DNA of 26,265 bases from Anaerolineales bacterium UBA6128. Lineage in GTDB: Bacteria > Chloroflexota > Anaerolineae > UBA1429. This document shows, one piece after another, positions 23,576-26,265 of the stretch. The DNA lies in the NCBI GenBank assembly GCA_002423325.1, contig DIVQ01000042.1:1-26265 (forward strand), written 5' to 3'. Every line of letters starts with the position of its first letter. Position 1 is the stretch's first letter. The notes beneath the pieces were generated by a model. The model was not told the origin of the DNA. It worked only from the letters and a program-made list of their open reading frames with translations, and did not search any database. A program made the position numbers and the translations under genes.

Positions 23576-23643
23576 TATCTGCGGGGCTCTGCAGAGAAAC
23601 TCATCTGCGGAAGACCTGTGCTATGGAGACAGGTGAAGGACAG

Positions 23644-24243
23644 ATGGATGGTAACGCACGACAGCCCTGGGATCAGTTTCTCAACCCCGATATCCTGCGA
23701 GCCAATCTCATACAAGCTTCCGTCTATATCGCGGCGTTTGAAATACTCGAAGATGCCATTGTTGAGCGAATCTATGACTTCTACGTAGTGGGATACCGCA
23801 AGGCTGGTATCAGTGGCATAGTATCCGACACGCAGTACAATTGTGAAGTGCTGAATTTGAACAAAAGCCCGATATACGCTTCACTCCAGTGGCTAAAGAA
23901 CGCTGAGGCAATTGTCGATAGCGATATTCTAATGTTTACGCGAGTAAAGCAGTGCCGAAACAAGATAGCGCATGAGATGGACCATATACTGGACATGGGA
24001 CTTCCTCCTGAATTTGCGGACTGCTTCGGTGAAATAGTGTTGCTGCTTGACAAGATCGAGAGATGGTGGATCATCAATGTCGAGATTCCGACCAGCCCAG
24101 ACACTGTGACGGAGGACATCAACGACGAGGACGTAACCCCCGGAGGCGTTCTGCTTGTGCGGGTACTGCTCGACATTGCCCTCGGATCGGAGGACGCGTC
24201 AAGGTACTACTACGACAGGCTGAAGCATCCGAGCAGAACCTAA
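23644..24243 (+). CDS. Hypothetical protein with HEPN-type Rx4H motif
   Basis: The 199-residue, mostly helical and acidic protein contains CRNKIAHEMDH, an Rx4H motif (Arg105-His110) in the RNxxAH form seen in HEPN-superfamily proteins, many of which are toxins or antiviral RNases. An earlier stretch, LIQASVYIAAFEILEDAIVE (22-41), could be the first long HEPN helix. The start at 23644 has AGGTGAAGGA upstream; an ATG at 23623 adding seven residues is also possible. Codon use is visibly AT-richer than that of the GC-rich operons around it, suggesting transfer. A second Rx4H gene follows 240 bases later. The HEPN assignment is motif-based and untested. Confidence 0.75.
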   Translation: MDGNARQPWDQFLNPDILRANLIQASVYIAAFEILEDAIVERIYDFYVVGYRKAGISGIVSDTQYNCEVLNLNKSPIYASLQWLKNAEAIVDSDILMFTRVKQCRNKIAHEMDHILDMGLPPEFADCFGEIVLLLDKIERWWIINVEIPTSPDTVTEDINDEDVTPGGVLLVRVLLDIALGSEDASRYYYDRLKHPSRT

Positions 24244-24483
24244 GTCACGCGCGTAGGCCTGGCCGCGCCATGTTGCCGCGCCCGAAGACCCGCCTCACCA
24301 GTAGCGCTGCCGGCGTAGGGTGGCAGCCCGAGGATGGTCACGGGCGGTACGTCGACGCGCGTTTGGGAGTGAGCTCCTTTTGGGCTGGTTCTACCCGCAC
24401 GGCCAGAGATGCCAGCCTCGCGTGGCCCACCAGAACACGCGTCCCAACTTGGCTCCACTAGAGGCCACTCAGAAGGGATTACC

Positions 24484-25182
24484 ATGAGCGACATTCTGGA
24501 TTCCTTGCTTCATCCAAGAGTCCTGACACACTGTAGGCAACTGTATGACGACGGACATTTCAAGCATGCCGCGCTTGAAGCAATGACGCAAGTTGAACTG
24601 GCACTCAAAGAGAAGTCGGGAGTGGATGGCAAGTACGGGGTAAGTCTTGTCACTAGTCTTTTTGGGAATGGAAAAGGCATTAAGCTTCGGGTGCCTTTTG
24701 GTGACGCAATGCAGGAGCACGCCGAAGCGTGTTTCAAGGGTGCGTTTGCCTATTACCGGAACTACTGTGCTCATGATGGTCACAAAGTAGATGATCAGAT
24801 CTGTATTAGGATATTGGTGCTCGCTAGCGAACTGCTTGATCTGGTAGGCGCGTCACGGATAAGTTTTCGCGATGTTGGCGGAATCGCAGGACTCATAAGA
24901 GTTGGCACTTTTGGGAGCAAGGAGAGCGTTGTTGATTTGCTTCATCAACTCGATGGCGCTACCTTGCCCGACGATGATCTCGGCTGGCTTGAGGACTCTC
25001 TGCTTGGGCGCGGCTTTTCCTTTGATCAGGTAATGGCCTTGGTTGACACCGGCCTTGTGGAGTATGAATCACACGAATACCTTGTGCCGTTCGAGATGCT
25101 TGCCGAGCGAGATAGCCTTCCAGCAACTGTCGGCCAGTTCCACCTGACCGAGCTGGGCTGTAGCATTGCGTGTAGGGCATAG
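24484..25182 (+). CDS. TIGR02391/Hypoth_ymh-like protein with HEPN-type Rx4H motif
   Basis: The first 130 residues of this 232-residue protein resemble the Ymh (TIGR02391) family: LHPRVLTHCRQLYDDGHFKHAALEA, a VELALKEKSG helix and the motif YYRNYCAHDG, where Arg92 and His97 form an Rx4H pair. The family is small, helical and often near phage or defence genes; its activity is not established. About 100 C-terminal residues (from VGTFGSKES) look like an added domain of unknown role. AGAAGGG lies upstream of the ATG. As with its neighbour, base composition is AT-richer than the window. The pair may be a toxin-antitoxin or abortive-infection unit. Confidence 0.75.
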   Translation: MSDILDSLLHPRVLTHCRQLYDDGHFKHAALEAMTQVELALKEKSGVDGKYGVSLVTSLFGNGKGIKLRVPFGDAMQEHAEACFKGAFAYYRNYCAHDGHKVDDQICIRILVLASELLDLVGASRISFRDVGGIAGLIRVGTFGSKESVVDLLHQLDGATLPDDDLGWLEDSLLGRGFSFDQVMALVDTGLVEYESHEYLVPFEMLAERDSLPATVGQFHLTELGCSIACRA

Positions 25183-25257
25183 TGCCGATCCACCATGTAC
25201 CCAGAACCGTGCGTTGACCATCCAGACGCCATTTCCTGAGCGACTGCCGTCGGCCGA

Positions 25258-25328
25258 GTAGAGACGTTGGAAGGGGCAAGTGAGCCTACGCCAGACCGGG
25301 TCATGCGTCTCCCTTCCAACGTCTCTAC
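25258..25328. repeat. MITE-like palindrome with GTAGAGACGTTGGAAG arms, copy 2
   Basis: GTAGAGACGTTGGAAGGG (25258-25275) and CCCTTCCAACGTCTCTAC (25311-25328) are perfect 18-bp arms around a 35-base centre. The arm core is identical to that at 7608-7682. It sits directly before the truncated 5' end of the oxidoreductase pseudogene. Confidence 0.75.
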
Positions 25329-25344
25329 GGAAGCCTCCTTGCGT

Positions 25345-25986
25345 GCAGGCTACCTTGTTCCAAGGTCCAGAGCGCGCCCGCGCCTTTGCCGCGCAGTACG
25401 GCGCCGCAGCCAGTTACGGCGACTATCGCGCGCTGCTGGAGCGTGAGCGCGTCGACCTGCTGATCATCGCCACCTGGCCCCACCAGCACGAGGGCCACGT
25501 GCTCGCGGCCGTGGAGGCGGGCGTGCCCGCCATCCTGTGCGAAAAGTCGCTCAGCACGACCGGCGCCAGCGCCGCGCCGACGGCCTCATCCAGGCGCTCT
25601 AGGCCACGCTCACCTACCCCGCCGGCGTCATCGGCCAGATCGAATCCAGCCGGCTCGCGCCCTACAGCGAGCCGGTCGAGCTGCACGGCGAGACCGGCAT
25701 CCTCACGCTCGACCACATCTGGACCTCCACCGACGCGAGCTACGTCGAAGTGGTCACCGGTCAGGAGTGGAACGGCAGCCTGACGCGCGAACGCGTCGAG
25801 TTGGGCGCGGCCAACCCCTGGGAGTGCCACATCGTCTACCTGTGCCACTGCCTGCACACCGGCGAGCAGCCGCGCTTCAGCATCGAAGAGTCGGTGCGCA
25901 ACGTGAGCGTGATCGAGGCCATGCTCGAATCGGCCGCCACGGGCGTCTACGTCACGCCCACGGTCCCGCAGGGGTTCGCAACGTAG
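25345..25986 (+). pseudogene. Decayed Gfo/Idh/MocA family oxidoreductase
   Basis: The remnant starts in mid-Rossmann fold (GPERARAFAAQYGAAASYGDY) with no glycine-rich loop. It continues through VDLLIIATWPHQHEGH and LCEKSLST, then loses frame near 25575. Oxidoreductase-like sequence resumes in another frame as ATLTYPAGVIGQIESS, GETGILTLDH and TGEQPRFSIEESVRNVSVIEAM, ending at the TAA-region stop at 25984-25986. An in-frame TAG stands at 25600-25602 and roughly 100-120 central residues, including the catalytic D-x-x-x-H region, are missing. The 5' end is replaced by the palindromic element. It is a dead relative of the three intact Gfo/Idh/MocA genes in this window. Confidence 0.85.
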
Positions 25987-26097
25987 GGTGCGCACGCGCG
26001 TGGGAACAAGCGTCACGTGTGCGCCCGCCCTGGTGAGAGCACCGTAGGGGCGGTTCACGAACCGGTCCTACCACCGCGCCTGCGCCCGTTCGCGTCT

Positions 26098-26125
26098 TTG
26101 ACACCCCACCCCATCGCGCTATCAT
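26098..26125 (+). promoter_or_regulatory. Putative strong sigma70-type promoter of the chelatase-like gene
   Basis: A consensus TTGACA (26098-26103) and TATCAT (26120-26125) are 16 bases apart and lie about 35 bases before the ATG at 26159. This is the best promoter match in the window. Confidence 0.6.
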
Positions 26126-26158
26126 TAGGTTTCGCCATATTCTTTGTCCAGGATACCC

Positions 26159-26265
26159 ATGCAGACCTATCCCTTTACCGCCATCGTCGGCCAGGAACGG
26201 ATGAAGCGCGCGCTGCTGCTCAACGCCATCAGCCCGCAGATCGGCGGCGTGCTGATCCGCGGCGA
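26159..26265 (+). CDS. Magnesium chelatase subunit I-like AAA+ ATPase (partial, 5' end only)
   Basis: The first 35 residues, including YPFTAIVGQERMKRALLLNA and the following SPQIGGVLIRG, match the N-terminus of ChlI/BchI-type AAA+ ATPases. The window ends just before the Walker A loop would appear. ChlI/BchI energises Mg insertion into protoporphyrin, but many non-photosynthetic bacteria carry the same domain in ChlI-plus-VWA cobaltochelatase-like or MoxR-like chaperone systems. The start is the first ATG after a good promoter; no strong ribosome binding site is seen beyond CAGGA. The role cannot be chosen from this fragment. Confidence 0.85.
   Translation, partial: MQTYPFTAIVGQERMKRALLLNAISPQIGGVLIRG

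Noticed and set aside
24244..24483. A gene in the gap between the two HEPN-motif genes
   Set aside because: No frame with a ribosome binding site or recognisable motif was seen in these 240 bases, and no strong repeat is present.
25600..25602. Read-through of the TAG (for example as pyrrolysine) in the oxidoreductase remnant
   Set aside because: The gene also has a frame change, a large internal deletion and a missing N-terminus, so decay is the simple explanation.

Overview
This is a GC-rich bacterial window (GC-ending codons, AGGAGG-type ribosome binding sites, plausible TTGNNN/TATNNT promoters). The gene content suggests an anaerobic or facultative heterotroph, and an uncultured Chloroflexota (Anaerolineae-like) genome is my best guess. 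That placement is inference from gene content and repeat style. No rRNA, tRNA or CRISPR array is visible.

Layout. (1) 1-5635, mostly sugar genes on the + strand: an FAD-dependent UDP-galactopyranose-mutase-like oxidoreductase, an aldose-1-epimerase-like protein, a GNAT acetyltransferase, a Gfo/Idh/MocA oxidoreductase and a TIM-barrel sugar isomerase/epimerase. (2) 5974-8628, minus strand: a DUF4091 glycoside-hydrolase-like protein and an M55 (DppA-type) D-aminopeptidase. (3) 8721-12996, + strand: a selenium-metabolism operon of yedE-type transporter, TusA/YedF-like protein, SclA-type class V aminotransferase, DUF3343 protein and selD. It is preceded by a structured leader that contains an intrinsic terminator. 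(4) 13013-14744, minus strand: an unknown protein, a dual-specificity-type phosphatase and an AhpC-type peroxiredoxin. (5) 14942-23534, + strand: xylulokinase, a gamma-glutamyltransferase-like Ntn hydrolase, two Gfo/Idh/MocA oxidoreductases, an MFS transporter and an M24-fold protein. (6) 23644-25182: an AT-richer island with two unrelated-looking genes that both carry an Rx4H HEPN-type motif. (7) 25258-26265: a palindromic element, a wrecked Gfo/Idh/MocA pseudogene and the first 35 codons of a magnesium-chelatase-I-like ATPase.

The most notable content is selenium biology. Two genes carry an in-frame TGA exactly where the catalytic Cys is expected. In selD it is codon 16, aligned with Cys17 of the E. 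coli enzyme. In the peroxiredoxin it is codon 86, the peroxidatic position of the FTFVxPTE motif. Conventional gene calling would truncate the first and split the second. Both TGAs are followed by hairpins at the distance expected of bacterial SECIS elements. The peroxiredoxin hairpin has a GGUC apical loop, as in E. coli fdhF. The operon would import selenium (YedE), handle it as a persulfide/selenide-type species (TusA-like, SclA, DUF3343) and activate it (SelD). SelD itself would need selenocysteine to be made, and a Sec peroxiredoxin about 1 kb away is a local consumer. selA, selB and selC are not in the window and must lie elsewhere if decoding is real.

Intergenic spaces hold several families of inverted repeats: a 59-bp four-copy tandem array of Y-shaped palindromes, two copies of a GTAGAGACGTTGGAAG-ended palindrome, and three CACGAAT-rich inverted repeats just upstream of operon genes.
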